Part shown: one piece after another, positions 23,713-32,210 of the stretch | Layout: the number at the start of each line of letters is the position of its first letter | How positions within the stretch are numbered: the stretch's first letter is position 1 | DNA from: CAYZPB01 sp964551195 | GTDB taxonomy: Bacteria > Bacillota > Bacilli > Tepidibacillales > Tepidibacillaceae | Assembly (NCBI GenBank): GCA_964551195.1 | Contig: CAZKBI010000010.1 | Coordinates: forward strand, 1 to 40,327 | Direction of reading: 5' to 3' | DNA length: 40,327 nucleotides | Program-made: the position numbers and the translations under genes | The notes under the pieces: model-generated | Told to the model about the DNA's origin: nothing | Database searches by the model: none | What the model saw: only the letters and a program-made list of their open reading frames with translations

Positions 23713-24930
23713 TTAATCTCGATCAAGGATAATTCTCGCCCAGCTTAGGATCAGCTCTTTTTTGAAAGACTGTTTAATTAGAAGTGGTTTCCTAAAGAAG
23801 CCTGGAATCTTATTAAAGTCAAAGGAATCAAAATCAACACTATCAAGTCGCTTGAGAATTTCTTGCGTAAACTCCTTGAAAGTATATGCTCTGAGTCTTT
23901 CAACTTCCGCTGCAGCAGCCAATAACTCGATAAATTTTAAAACAACTTCTTTATATGTTGCTTCCCTGTCAAGATTAAATTGTCGTGCAAATGCAGGAAT
24001 TAATCTTTCAAACAGGTCTCGCCGTGATGAGCCCCCACGAGCTCCAATCTCCTGAGCCATCTCCGAAATCTGACCTTCATCTAAATCCAATAAGCTATCG
24101 ATAAAATACCTTTCATCCGGAACCTCTGTCAGGTAGTACTTCGAGCCTTCATATTCACCAAATGCCTTAAGTGCATCAAGATAGCCCAACTTTAAATTGT
24201 TCTGTGAACGTTTTTCACTAAAATCTAGTGGTGAACCGATGTCATCTGATGGAACAATAGAAATAATATTTGCATCTTTCGCCTTAAAGGGTTGTTTCAG
24301 ACCGAGTGATTTTAGTGGGACGCTGATAATATCCTTATATCCTAGCTGATAAACCATGTCTAACGGTAAATTATCGTAAAATCCACCATCCAGGAATTTC
24401 TTTTCATCACCCTTATCAAATTTAAATAATGGCAGAGAAGAAGAACCTAGCAGATAATCGGCTATCTCACCCTCAGGTATATCCTCAACATAAATTTTTA
24501 TAGGTTTCCAATCCGTTAAAGATATTGTAACCATGCCAAAAGCCATTGGCGACTCCCTAATTAGTTTCTCATCAACATACTGCCTAATTAAATTATATAA
24601 AGGCTCAACATCTAAACCTTTATTACTTAAAGTATTTTTTATATATTCTATATAACGATCCCAGTTTTTAAAATCTAGATTAAAAGAAACTAGTTCATTA
24701 TAAATTTCAGTATCTCCAGTAAAAATGTGATCAGGGCTCATATTAGACCATACTTCATAGGCTTCTTCAAATTTATCTTGAACAATAAAAGCAGCATTTA
24801 AGGCACCCACAGAAGTTCCAGCAACAGCGCCTATATCGATTTCTAATTCACGGAGCGCTTTCCACACACCTACCTGATAACCACCCTTGCCGCCGCCACC
24901 TTCTAATACAAGCCCATATGTCTTATCCAT
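23713..24930 (-). CDS. Patatin-like phospholipase
   Basis: A 405-residue patatin family lipid acyl hydrolase. The oxyanion loop GGGGKGGYQVGVWKAL (family GGGxKG/RG), the nucleophile Ser in GTSVG (GxSxG) and the Asp of the dyad in FLDGGFYDNLPLD are all present, so it should be active. The first half is the catalytic domain. The C-terminal part, about 180 residues of charged helices (GARGGSSRRDLFERL, VEVERLRAY), is not part of the core fold and may bind a partner. No signal peptide, so it is cytoplasmic. It follows a coiled-coil protein gene by 20 bases in one operon. Lipid remodelling is the likeliest role. Confidence 0.9.
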   Translation of the reverse strand: MDKTYGLVLEGGGGKGGYQVGVWKALRELEIDIGAVAGTSVGALNAAFIVQDKFEEAYEVWSNMSPDHIFTGDTEIYNELVSFNLDFKNWDRYIEYIKNTLSNKGLDVEPLYNLIRQYVDEKLIRESPMAFGMVTISLTDWKPIKIYVEDIPEGEIADYLLGSSSLPLFKFDKGDEKKFLDGGFYDNLPLDMVYQLGYKDIISVPLKSLGLKQPFKAKDANIISIVPSDDIGSPLDFSEKRSQNNLKLGYLDALKAFGEYEGSKYYLTEVPDERYFIDSLLDLDEGQISEMAQEIGARGGSSRRDLFERLIPAFARQFNLDREATYKEVVLKFIELLAAAAEVERLRAYTFKEFTQEILKRLDSVDFDSFDFNKIPGFFRKPLLIKQSFKKELILSWARIILDRD

Positions 24931-24950
24931 TATAAATAATCCACTCCTGT

Positions 24951-25352
24951 TTAATCTTTAAACCTCGCCTTCGCTTTCTCTATTGCTTCACCAAGGCTTT
25001 TGGTTGATTTTTCAATTCCTGCCTTAAGATCTTTCCAGACATCGTCCTTAGTCTCATCAAAATCCTCAAACTTCTCCTTAGCCTCATCTACACGTTTCTT
25101 CATAATAGAGACACCCTCATTATACTTCTCTTTCAATTCTTTCCGCCAAGCGTACTCTTCCTCAGAGTAGAGTGCTCCAAGTAACATTATGCTCTCTTCT
25201 AACTTTAATTCAAGAGAGATAAGGTCAATTTGATGCTTTGCCTTACTCCTTTCATCCGCTGAATCATAGATTTCTTTTAATACATCTAACTCAGCATTCC
25301 ATCCATCAACTTGCTTCTCTAACAATGAAATCCGTTCATCCCAAGTAGTCAT
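24951..25352 (-). CDS. Coiled-coil protein upstream of patatin
   Basis: A 133-residue, highly charged, helical protein (MTTWDERISLLEKQVDGWNA, MKKRVDEAKEKFEDFDETKD) with heptad-like spacing through most of its length and a tryptophan-containing N-terminus. It has no signal peptide or membrane segment. AAAGGAAG lies upstream of the ATG. It is the first gene of a two-gene unit with the patatin, which suggests a regulatory or scaffolding partner; that is inference. I do not recognise a family. Confidence 0.8.
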   Translation of the reverse strand: MTTWDERISLLEKQVDGWNAELDVLKEIYDSADERSKAKHQIDLISLELKLEESIMLLGALYSEEEYAWRKELKEKYNEGVSIMKKRVDEAKEKFEDFDETKDDVWKDLKAGIEKSTKSLGEAIEKAKARFKD

Positions 25353-25420
25353 TAAAAATCACTTCCTTTTTTTTATTTAACTACAATTTAATTATACATT
25401 ATATTTCCGTGAAAAAATAC

Positions 25421-25449
25421 TTGACAATACATTTTATTTAAAATATTAT
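25421..25449 (+). promoter_or_regulatory. Promoter of the T-box/trpB transcript
   Basis: A perfect -35 TTGACA (25421-25426), 17 bases, then TATTAT (25444-25449). Transcription would start near 25456 and read into the T-box leader. Confidence 0.75.
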
Positions 25450-25455
25450 TGACAA

Positions 25456-25715
25456 AATAGAATAATTTTTCAATGAGTGAAAATAGTAGGAATTAAATCA
25501 ACTTTTAGAGAGTCAATCAGAGTGGTGAGAGATTGATAAGAAGATTGATTCTGAATGGATTCATGAGAAGTCAGGTGAAATAATAGTAGCTGCGACCGTA
25601 CTCCTACGTTACAAGGATAGAATATCGATCATCAAGATCTGTATTTGAAAGAGACAAAACACTAGGTGGTACCGCGGAATAAACTGCCCTAATCGATTGA
25701 TTAGGCAGTTTTTAT
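25456..25715 (+). promoter_or_regulatory. T-box riboswitch, tryptophan type
   Basis: A tRNA-sensing leader. Stem I includes AGAGAG, AGTGGTGAGAG (AG bulge and distal loop) and a specifier loop with GAATGGATTC, where TGG (25556-25558) is the Trp codon followed by A. The T-box motif AGGTGGTACCGCGG is at 25664-25677 and would form the antiterminator when uncharged tRNA-Trp binds. The alternative terminator is AAACTGCC(C)TAATC (25681-25694) with GATTAGGCAGTTT (25699-25711) and a T run. The leader therefore opens trpB when tryptophan is short. This accounts for most of the 470-base gene-free stretch before trpB. Confidence 0.93.
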
Positions 25716-25737
25716 TATTTTATAGGGAGAGTTTAAA

Positions 25738-25761
25738 ATGAAGCATTTTTATCCGCCTTGA
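25738..25761 (+). CDS. Seven-codon ORF between T-box and trpB
   Basis: ATG at 25738 preceded by GGGAGAG at good spacing encodes MKHFYPP and stops at TGA (25759-25761), 62 bases before the trpB start. It lies after the terminator, so it is only transcribed when the T-box is open. It contains no Trp. It could be a small upstream ORF or a chance frame. Confidence 0.3.
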   Translation: MKHFYPP

Positions 25762-25823
25762 AATTTATTATCAAAAACGCAGTATAGAAAAATATATATT
25801 CATAAAATAAGGAGATGTTTAGC

Positions 25824-27011
25824 ATGTCAACAAATATAAAAGAACTAGAGTTTGGTAGATTCGGGGGTCAATTTGTTCCGCCGCCAGTAATTGCAGCTTT
25901 GAAAGAATTAGAGGCCGAAATGGAAAAGGCTCTAAAGGACCCATCATTTAGGGAGGAATATTTATACTATTTAAACGAATATGCTGGTCGTCCAAGTCCA
26001 CTTTACTATGCTGAGAATATTACTAGAGATTTAGGTGGCGCGAAAATTTATTTCAAACGCGAGGACCTAAACCATACCGGCTCACACAAAATAAACAATA
26101 CTATCGGCCAGATACTTCTCGCTAAGCGAATGGGCAAAAAGAAAATAATCGCTGAAACGGGAGCTGGTCAACACGGTGTTGCTGCTGCTACTACCGCTGC
26201 AATGTTCGACATGGAATGTGATGTTTACCAAGGCGCTGAAGATATTATAAGACAAGAGCTTAATGTTTTTCGTATGGAAATGCTTGGTGCTCGAGTCCAT
26301 TCGGTTACCGAGGGAATGCAGACACTTGCCGATGCAGTCGATGCTGCAATCACTGCTTGGGTAGAAAATGTTGAAGATACTTTCTATCTAATTGGATCAG
26401 TTGTTGGTCCTCACCCCTACCCAACTATTGTCAGGGAATTCCAGAAAATAATTGGTGAAGAAGCAATTGAACAGATTCAAATCAAGGAAGGACGACTACC
26501 CGACTATTGTGTAGCTTGTGTTGGTGGTGGCAGTAACGCAATTGGTTTATTCAATGCCTTTCTCCCATATAAAGAGGTTAAGCTAATTGGTGTTGAAGCT
26601 GGTGGCAAAGGTATAGATACAAACATGAATGCGGCGGCCTTAACCCTAGGTAAGGAGGGTATACTGCATGGGATGAATACTGTTGCCCTTCTAGATGAGG
26701 ACGGTAACCCTCAGCCAGTTTATTCTATTTCCGCAGGACTAGACTATCCGGGCGTTGGTCCAGAGCACGCTTACTTGCAGGATATTAATCGTGTCGAGTA
26801 TGAAACAGCTACTGATGAGGAAGCAGTCAATGCTTTCCTCTATTTATCGAAAAAAGAAGGAATAATACCTGCGATTGAAAGTTCACATGCACTTGCACAT
26901 ATTATAAAACTGGCGCCAACGCTTTCCAAGGACCAAATAATTATTATGAATCTTTCTGGTCGAGGTGATAAGGACGTAGATGCAATTGCTAAATACCTTA
27001 AAAACAAATAA
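25824..27011 (+). CDS. trpB: Tryptophan synthase beta chain (orphan)
   Basis: A 395-residue TrpB1-type beta subunit, which condenses indole and serine to tryptophan using PLP. FGRFGGQFVP, GRPSPLYYAENI, the PLP lysine Lys89 in NHTGSHKINN, AETGAGQHGVA, VACVGGGSNAIGLF, YSISAGLDYPGVGPEHAY and LSGRGDKDVD are all intact. The ATG at 25824 is used; the ATG at 25815 overlaps its own ribosome binding site AAGGAG. No trpA or other trp gene lies on either side, and a terminator follows at once. Control is by the Trp T-box. It may use imported indole, or trpA may be elsewhere. Confidence 0.96.
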   Translation: MSTNIKELEFGRFGGQFVPPPVIAALKELEAEMEKALKDPSFREEYLYYLNEYAGRPSPLYYAENITRDLGGAKIYFKREDLNHTGSHKINNTIGQILLAKRMGKKKIIAETGAGQHGVAAATTAAMFDMECDVYQGAEDIIRQELNVFRMEMLGARVHSVTEGMQTLADAVDAAITAWVENVEDTFYLIGSVVGPHPYPTIVREFQKIIGEEAIEQIQIKEGRLPDYCVACVGGGSNAIGLFNAFLPYKEVKLIGVEAGGKGIDTNMNAAALTLGKEGILHGMNTVALLDEDGNPQPVYSISAGLDYPGVGPEHAYLQDINRVEYETATDEEAVNAFLYLSKKEGIIPAIESSHALAHIIKLAPTLSKDQIIIMNLSGRGDKDVDAIAKYLKNK

Positions 27012-27100
27012 ACTTTTGTAAATTTTAAATAATATAATTATAGGAATAATGCAAATGTGGTTGGCACCCTTCTTAAAAAAAGACCAACAAGTAAAATAAA

Positions 27101-27150
27101 AATGACTGGCTATTTCCGAGGCAATTAGGGAATATAACCAGTCATTATTA
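27101..27150. terminator. Terminator between trpB and the ABC exporter
   Basis: AATGACTGG (27101-27109) pairs with CCAGTCATT (27138-27146), extended by an imperfect inner stem, followed by TATTATATT. It can serve both converging genes. Confidence 0.8.
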
Positions 27151-27192
27151 TATTAAATCTTCTACTATTTATCTGTGTCTTCCATATAATAA

Positions 27193-29586
27193 TTAATCTA
27201 CTCTTAAGGCTTCTACTGGGTTTTTGCCAGCTGCAATTCTGGAAGGTATAAAACCTGCTATTAGCGTAAGCAACATGCTTCCCCCTAGAAGGATTAGTGC
27301 ATGCAGTGGATTTAATGTTGCAATATTATCAATGCCGACTAGGTCAACAACTAACTTATTGATCGGAATTGATAAAGCATAGGCAAGACCCACACCTAAC
27401 AATCCGGCCACAAAACCGATGATTAGCGTCTCTGCATTGAAGACACGAGAAATATCTTTTTTGCGCGCACCCACAGCTCGTAGAACGCCAATCTCTTTTG
27501 TCCGTTCAATTACTGAGACGTAAGTAATGATAGCGATCATAATTGTTGAAACTAGTAAGGAAATTGCCGCAAAACCGATCAGTACATAGGATATAGTATT
27601 GATAAATGTTCCGGTCATCGAAGAAATAATCTCTCCTAGATCTGAATACGCAATCTGGTCCTCCATCTCTTTATCCACATTATATGCATCTAAATATTTT
27701 TTAATCTTATCCTTACTGTCAAAATCCTTAGGATAGATTGAGATAGCAACAGGTGAGCTGTCAGCACCTAAAAGTATTAGTTGTTTATTTTTCGCATCCT
27801 CGTCTTCGAATTTAATGCCGGTGATTAAGTTACGATCAGCGTTTATTTGCTCTTGCGTAATTTCTGATTCCTGTGCATTTTTACTAACATACTCAGCTAA
27901 GGCTGCCGTATAAACTAAACCTGTTTGTAAATTACCGCCAGTACCATCTTCCTTAAGACGCAGAACGCCAGTAATCGTCAGTGGTAAGCTATTGCTATCG
28001 TTATAATGCTTTTCATATTGGTCAGTAGTAATTGGTACGTAAATGTCACCTTTCTTCTCATAGTAAAGATCATTAGGGACTACCGTTAGAAGCTGCTTCC
28101 CAATAAAATCGGTTAATTCAAAATTATCAGCAGTACTATAGCCTAACTTTTCAAAAAAACTACTATCAATTCGGTTATACTCATCAACAACCAAGAGCAG
28201 TTCCTGCTTATTAGCTGGCATTCTACTGCCTTCTCCGATTAACTCATAGATTGAAAGAATAAACTCCTCATTATCAGGTAGTTCCTGCCAGAAATCATTA
28301 GTTGACATCCCCATAGCGTCTCCAATATCCGGACCGTCCGCGACATTCTTTGGACCAGCATATAAAACTACCTGATCATCTGCTTTCCCCAATATATTCA
28401 TGGTCACTCCGTTAATAAAGGAGATACTGTTTACCGCATTTGGTATTTCCTCGGGCATCTGCTCAATATATTCTATATATTCTTCGCTGAATATATTTCT
28501 ATGCTCAATCAATAAGTCACTCGTATCGTAATTTACAATTATATTTTCTTTAGTGAACTTCCCCTCTTCACTCTCTACATTTTCCAACCTGCCCAGATGG
28601 TTATCATCTGTCGCAGTCATCATTACATTCTGTACATTTTGGCTAATGGTTATTGGAAAACTCGCCAAGGTTTCTGATTGCATGGTGCTAAGATATGCAC
28701 CCAGCCCCGTAGATAGAGCCAGCACAAGTGCAACTCCAATAATACCGATACTGCCTGCAAAAGAGGTAACTAGCGTTCTCCATTTTTTGGAGATTAAGTT
28801 ACGAAATGATAAACTTAGAGCGGTAAAAATACTCATTGATGTCTTTTTAAGCCCCTTAGATTTCCTTCTTCTACCGGCACCTAGTTCTACTTCCTCGTGC
28901 TCTTTAATCGGATTTCCATCTGACATAATCTCACCATCAAGCATTTGAATAATCCTACTTGCATATTGATTAGCCATTTCCTGATTGTGGGTAACCATAA
29001 TTACTAATTTAGATTTGGAAATTTCTTTTAATATTTCCATAACCTGTACACTAGTCTCACTATCCAATGCACCCGTAGGTTCATCCGCGAGAATGATATC
29101 AGGATTATTAACCAAAGCTCGGGCAATTGCTACACGCTGCATCTGTCCACCAGATAGTTGATTTGGTTTTTTCTTCATTTGATCAAGTATACCAACCGAT
29201 TCTAGGGCAGCCATTGCGCGCTTGCGTCTTTCAGCACGAGAGACTCCTGATAAGGTTAAAGATATTTCTATATTACGCACAACAGTCTGATGTGATATTA
29301 AATTATAATTCTGGAAGACAAAACCAATCGAGCGGTTACGATAGGCGTCCCAATCTGAGCTGCTAAAGTTTTTTGTCGACATTCCGTTGATAATTAGATC
29401 GCCCTCATCATATTGATCAAGCCCACCAATCACGTTTAAGAGCGTTGTTTTACCACAACCGCTTGGCCCGAGAATCGCGACGAACTCATTTTTGCGAAAT
29501 TTGAGCGAAACATCCTTAATAGCATGAACTGTCTGATTGCCTACATAATAATTTTTATTTATATGAGAGAGTTTTAATTTAATCAT
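27193..29586 (-). CDS. ABC exporter: ATPase fused to FtsX-type permease (MacB-like)
   Basis: A 797-residue single-chain half transporter. The ATPase (1-225) has Walker A GPSGCGKT (40-47), the Q loop VFQNYNL, signature LSGGQMQRVA, Walker B IILADEPTGALD and an H loop in VTHNQ. After a basic linker come a membrane helix (around 265-290, SLSFRNLISKKWRTLVTSFA), an extracytoplasmic domain of about 350 residues, and three C-terminal helices ending in AGFIPSRIAAGKNPVEALRVD, as in FtsX/MacB permeases. These proteins work as dimers for peptide or lipid-related export or mechanotransmission; the substrate is unknown. Its ATG overlaps the preceding kinase gene by 8 bases. Confidence 0.93.
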   Translation of the reverse strand: MIKLKLSHINKNYYVGNQTVHAIKDVSLKFRKNEFVAILGPSGCGKTTLLNVIGGLDQYDEGDLIINGMSTKNFSSSDWDAYRNRSIGFVFQNYNLISHQTVVRNIEISLTLSGVSRAERRKRAMAALESVGILDQMKKKPNQLSGGQMQRVAIARALVNNPDIILADEPTGALDSETSVQVMEILKEISKSKLVIMVTHNQEMANQYASRIIQMLDGEIMSDGNPIKEHEEVELGAGRRRKSKGLKKTSMSIFTALSLSFRNLISKKWRTLVTSFAGSIGIIGVALVLALSTGLGAYLSTMQSETLASFPITISQNVQNVMMTATDDNHLGRLENVESEEGKFTKENIIVNYDTSDLLIEHRNIFSEEYIEYIEQMPEEIPNAVNSISFINGVTMNILGKADDQVVLYAGPKNVADGPDIGDAMGMSTNDFWQELPDNEEFILSIYELIGEGSRMPANKQELLLVVDEYNRIDSSFFEKLGYSTADNFELTDFIGKQLLTVVPNDLYYEKKGDIYVPITTDQYEKHYNDSNSLPLTITGVLRLKEDGTGGNLQTGLVYTAALAEYVSKNAQESEITQEQINADRNLITGIKFEDEDAKNKQLILLGADSSPVAISIYPKDFDSKDKIKKYLDAYNVDKEMEDQIAYSDLGEIISSMTGTFINTISYVLIGFAAISLLVSTIMIAIITYVSVIERTKEIGVLRAVGARKKDISRVFNAETLIIGFVAGLLGVGLAYALSIPINKLVVDLVGIDNIATLNPLHALILLGGSMLLTLIAGFIPSRIAAGKNPVEALRVD

Positions 29587-30145
29587 TAGTTAACCAATTC
29601 TCCTTCGTAAATAACGTTCTGAAATTATTATTGTACTCCTCAATTGTTCCATTATTCATAATATAATAATCAGCTATTGCAATTGGACCGCCCTTACTCA
29701 ACTTCTCAATCTCTGCATGGTCTCGTTCTATTGCCTGTTCCGGCGTCAATGGACGTTTCTCACGGTTGACTAATCGATCGTAACGGGTCTGACTATTCGT
29801 TACAACAGCGAGTACTTTAAAACGGCTTTGTAAATTTTCTTTTAAATAAAGATATTCTGACCAGGAATATAGACCATCGATAATCACTGGACCCTTTATC
29901 GCATACTCCATGATTTCAGGTAGCAGACACTTAGCATAAGCATCCTCACCAAACTCGGCACGAAGTTTCTCACGCACTTTTTTTTCGTTAGTTTCATTAT
30001 AGGGTAGTTGTCGCCGATCTAACTCTTTTAAGGTAACACTACCAAAGTAGCATTTCGCCCAACCGGCCTTGCTAAACATCTCCGCAAGTACAGTTTTACC
30101 TGAACCTGGCATACCAACAATGCCAATTACAATATTTCCTGACAT
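29579..30145 (-). CDS. P-loop kinase-like protein (dephospho-CoA kinase-like)
   Basis: A 188-residue P-loop NTPase. VIGIVGMPGSGKTVLAEMF is the Walker A motif (GMPGSGKT), and the overall arrangement (GFGE-type helix, DGLYSWSEYLYLK, VTNSQTRYDRLVNREKR with a lid-like R-rich segment) is like that of dephospho-CoA kinase and related AAA_18 kinases. It lacks features that would prove CoA activity. Dephospho-CoA kinase proper is usually about 200 residues, so it could be coaE, but annotation as a general kinase-like ATPase is safer. It overlaps the ABC exporter gene by 8 bases. Confidence 0.75.
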   Translation of the reverse strand: MSGNIVIGIVGMPGSGKTVLAEMFSKAGWAKCYFGSVTLKELDRRQLPYNETNEKKVREKLRAEFGEDAYAKCLLPEIMEYAIKGPVIIDGLYSWSEYLYLKENLQSRFKVLAVVTNSQTRYDRLVNREKRPLTPEQAIERDHAEIEKLSKGGPIAIADYYIMNNGTIEEYNNNFRTLFTKENWLTND

Positions 30146-30181
30146 AAAATCACCTGACCTAATATATTAGCCTACCAAAAT

Positions 30182-30210
30182 ATAAGAGAGGCCACGCACC
30201 TCTCTTATCT
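30182..30210 (-). terminator. Terminator after the rubredoxin-domain gene
   Basis: ATAAGAGAGG (30182-30191) pairs with CCTCTCTTAT (30199-30208), with a 7-base loop. On the minus strand it is followed by ATTTT. Confidence 0.75.
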
Positions 30211-30227
30211 TGGTTAGTTTTTAATTA

Positions 30228-30563
30228 TTACCACTTGCCTCTTTGCATGTGTGTTTCCATCTCAGCTTTTGCTCTTTGCTTAATCGTCCAAGCCTCATCG
30301 CGTGCCTTTTTAAAGTCTTCAACGCAGGGTGGGTCTAAATTTATTTCAATTCCTTCAGAACATAAATCCGCAATAGTACTAGCGAGCAAAACTAATTCCA
30401 TATGAATATCGTTAGTGCGATCGGATGCATAGATTTTTTTTGCATCCACATCACTTAATAATGCAAATTTATCCTTGGTTGCACCACATTTCGGACATCT
30501 ATCCGGCGCATCCAGACCCTCATGAACATAACCACATACACTGCATTTAAAAAGTTTTTTCAT
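30228..30563 (-). CDS. Rubredoxin-domain protein
   Basis: A 111-residue protein. The N-terminal 40 residues form a short rubredoxin-like knuckle (CSVCGYVHEGLDAPDRCPKCGATKDKF, two C-x2-C pairs), like the tail of rubrerythrin, and should bind one iron. The C-terminal 70 residues are helical and charged (NDIHMELVLLASTIADLC, FKKARDEAWTIKQRAKAEME). The protein lacks the di-iron helices of rubrerythrin. It could deliver electrons to an oxygen- or peroxide-reducing enzyme, which is inference. AGAGGGGG precedes the ATG, and a terminator follows. Confidence 0.85.
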   Translation of the reverse strand: MKKLFKCSVCGYVHEGLDAPDRCPKCGATKDKFALLSDVDAKKIYASDRTNDIHMELVLLASTIADLCSEGIEINLDPPCVEDFKKARDEAWTIKQRAKAEMETHMQRGKW

Positions 30564-30747
30564 TTATGATCCCCCTCTTACTTGTAATTATATTTACATC
30601 ATATTAAAAAACGTAGTTTTTTACAATCAAAAAAGTGTTTATCATAGACCTCTACTCATAAACAATAAAGCGATTTGGCATATTCTATTTATGAAATGTA
30701 GTGTATAATTAATATGTCACAAAAGATAAATGAAAAAGGTGAATATT

Positions 30748-31602
30748 ATGGAGAAAAAGAAAATTGCCTGGATTACTGATAGTACCGCTTTTATTACCGA
30801 TGAACTAAAAAATAATCCTGATGTTTACGTGCTGCCTTTACAAATAAATTTTGGTGAAGAGTCCTTTGAAGATGGAATAGATTTAAATACAGAACAATTA
30901 TATGAGAGAATTAATAACGATAAAGAAGTTCCTACCACATCACAGCCTTCAGTCGGAAAATTTGTAGAGCTTTTTGAGGAATTAAAACAAAAATATGAAA
31001 AGGCAATTGCTGTTCATATTTCTAGCGAAATTAGTGGCACCATATCAAGCTGTCACACAGCGGCTAAGATTGCAAATTTTGAAGTTGGGATAGTTGACTC
31101 CAAAAGTATGTCCTACGCAATCACAACCTTAATCAATAAAGGTATAGAGATGGCTAAAGAAAAGATAGGCTTCGAGAGTATTCGTGCAAAATTACAAGAG
31201 GAAACTCAAAATTCTGAAAATTATATCCTCTTGGGTAGTTTAGAGCAATTTTATAAGGGTGGTAGAATGTCGGGAACACAGTACTTGCTGGGTACAGTTC
31301 TGAAAATAAAACCGATAATTCAAATAAATAGTGAGGGTAAGTTTCTTGTTTTTGAAAAAGTAAGATCAGAGGCAAGAGCAATTCGTCGAATGGTCGAACT
31401 TTTCCAGAATTCATACGAAAATAATAAAATTAATCAACTTCAGATTATGCATGGAAATATCTATGATAAAGCGATTGAATTTAAGGAGGAAATCCTTAAA
31501 AAAATTCCAAATATTAATATTTTTATCGGTGAGATCAGTTCAACAATTGCAGTACACGCAGGTGAAGGAACTTTGGCCCTAATCTGGCACAAAGAGAAAT
31601 AA
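30748..31602 (+). CDS. DegV family fatty-acid-binding protein (copy 2)
   Basis: A 284-residue DegV/FakB-type protein. It begins KKIAWITDSTAFITDELKN and carries TTSQPSVGKFVELF, SSEISGTISSC, DSKSMSYAITTLI, LEQFYKGGRMSGTQYLLGTVLKIKPI and HAGEGTLALIWH. The ATG at 30748 is chosen because AAAGGTG is well spaced; the ATG at 30730 has no site. It differs clearly from the copy at 16396, so the two probably bind different fatty acids. Monocistronic with its own terminator. Confidence 0.93.
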   Translation: MEKKKIAWITDSTAFITDELKNNPDVYVLPLQINFGEESFEDGIDLNTEQLYERINNDKEVPTTSQPSVGKFVELFEELKQKYEKAIAVHISSEISGTISSCHTAAKIANFEVGIVDSKSMSYAITTLINKGIEMAKEKIGFESIRAKLQEETQNSENYILLGSLEQFYKGGRMSGTQYLLGTVLKIKPIIQINSEGKFLVFEKVRSEARAIRRMVELFQNSYENNKINQLQIMHGNIYDKAIEFKEEILKKIPNINIFIGEISSTIAVHAGEGTLALIWHKEK

Positions 31603-31634
31603 GTTCTTCTAATAAAATAATATATTCATTAAAG

Positions 31635-31676
31635 AAAGCCAATGATAATTCTTCGAATTTATCATTGGCTTTTAAG
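31635..31676. terminator. Bidirectional terminator (degV / DUF212)
   Basis: AAAGCCAATGATAA (31635-31648) pairs perfectly with TTATCATTGGCTTT (31659-31672), around an inner TTC/GAA stem, followed by TT. A strong hairpin for both converging genes. Confidence 0.9.
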
Positions 31677-31716
31677 TTGTCTAAAGAGGTAAATTTAGAT
31701 TTGCATCTAATTTATT

Positions 31717-32190
31717 TTAATAGAAAAACAAAGTAAAAAAAGCAACTCCTATTCCGATCAACATACCAATAAATACCTCAAAGGGCTTGTGTCCTAAAAT
31801 CTCCTTAAGTGGCGATTCCAGAAATTCTTCTGGCGATGCAGCGCGATATTTAATCTTTTCAATTAGAAGCAGAAAATCCTCAATCATAATATTTAGTAGC
31901 TGAGCATGTTTAGATGCTTGATACCTGATCCCCGTCGCATCCCACATCGTAATCAGGGTAAAGACTAAAGCTATTGCAAAGTAAGGTGATGCAAGACCAT
32001 ATTGAATACCTAAGGCTGTAGTAAGAGCAGCCGTAAATGATGAATGCGAACTAGGCATCCCGCCGTTACTGAAGATAATCAAAGGTTCAACGCGTCCGTT
32101 AATTAAGTAATTTAAGGGAAACTTTAATAATTGCGTGAAAATTACTGCCCAAAATGCTGCCATAAGTGGATAATTGAAGAATATTTCCAT
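31717..32190 (-). CDS. Divergent PAP2 (DUF212) membrane protein
   Basis: A 157-residue membrane protein of the divergent PAP2 family. It has about four hydrophobic segments and the motif GGMPSSHSSFTAAL in the first half, which corresponds to the PAP2 phosphatase catalytic region, followed by MWDATGIRYQASKHA and a final PLKEILGHKPFEVFIGML. Members probably act on lipid phosphates in the membrane. It lies 20 bases downstream of uppP in the same direction, so the two likely handle undecaprenyl or related lipid phosphates together; the substrate is inferred. Confidence 0.92.
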   Translation of the reverse strand: MEIFFNYPLMAAFWAVIFTQLLKFPLNYLINGRVEPLIIFSNGGMPSSHSSFTAALTTALGIQYGLASPYFAIALVFTLITMWDATGIRYQASKHAQLLNIMIEDFLLLIEKIKYRAASPEEFLESPLKEILGHKPFEVFIGMLIGIGVAFFTLFFY

Positions 32191-32210
32191 AATTTATACC
32201 CCTCACTTTA

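Noticed and set aside
23713..25352. CBASS-type anti-phage operon based on the patatin
   Set aside because: No nucleotide cyclase, Cap2/Cap3 or other defence gene is adjacent; the patatin alone does not support it.
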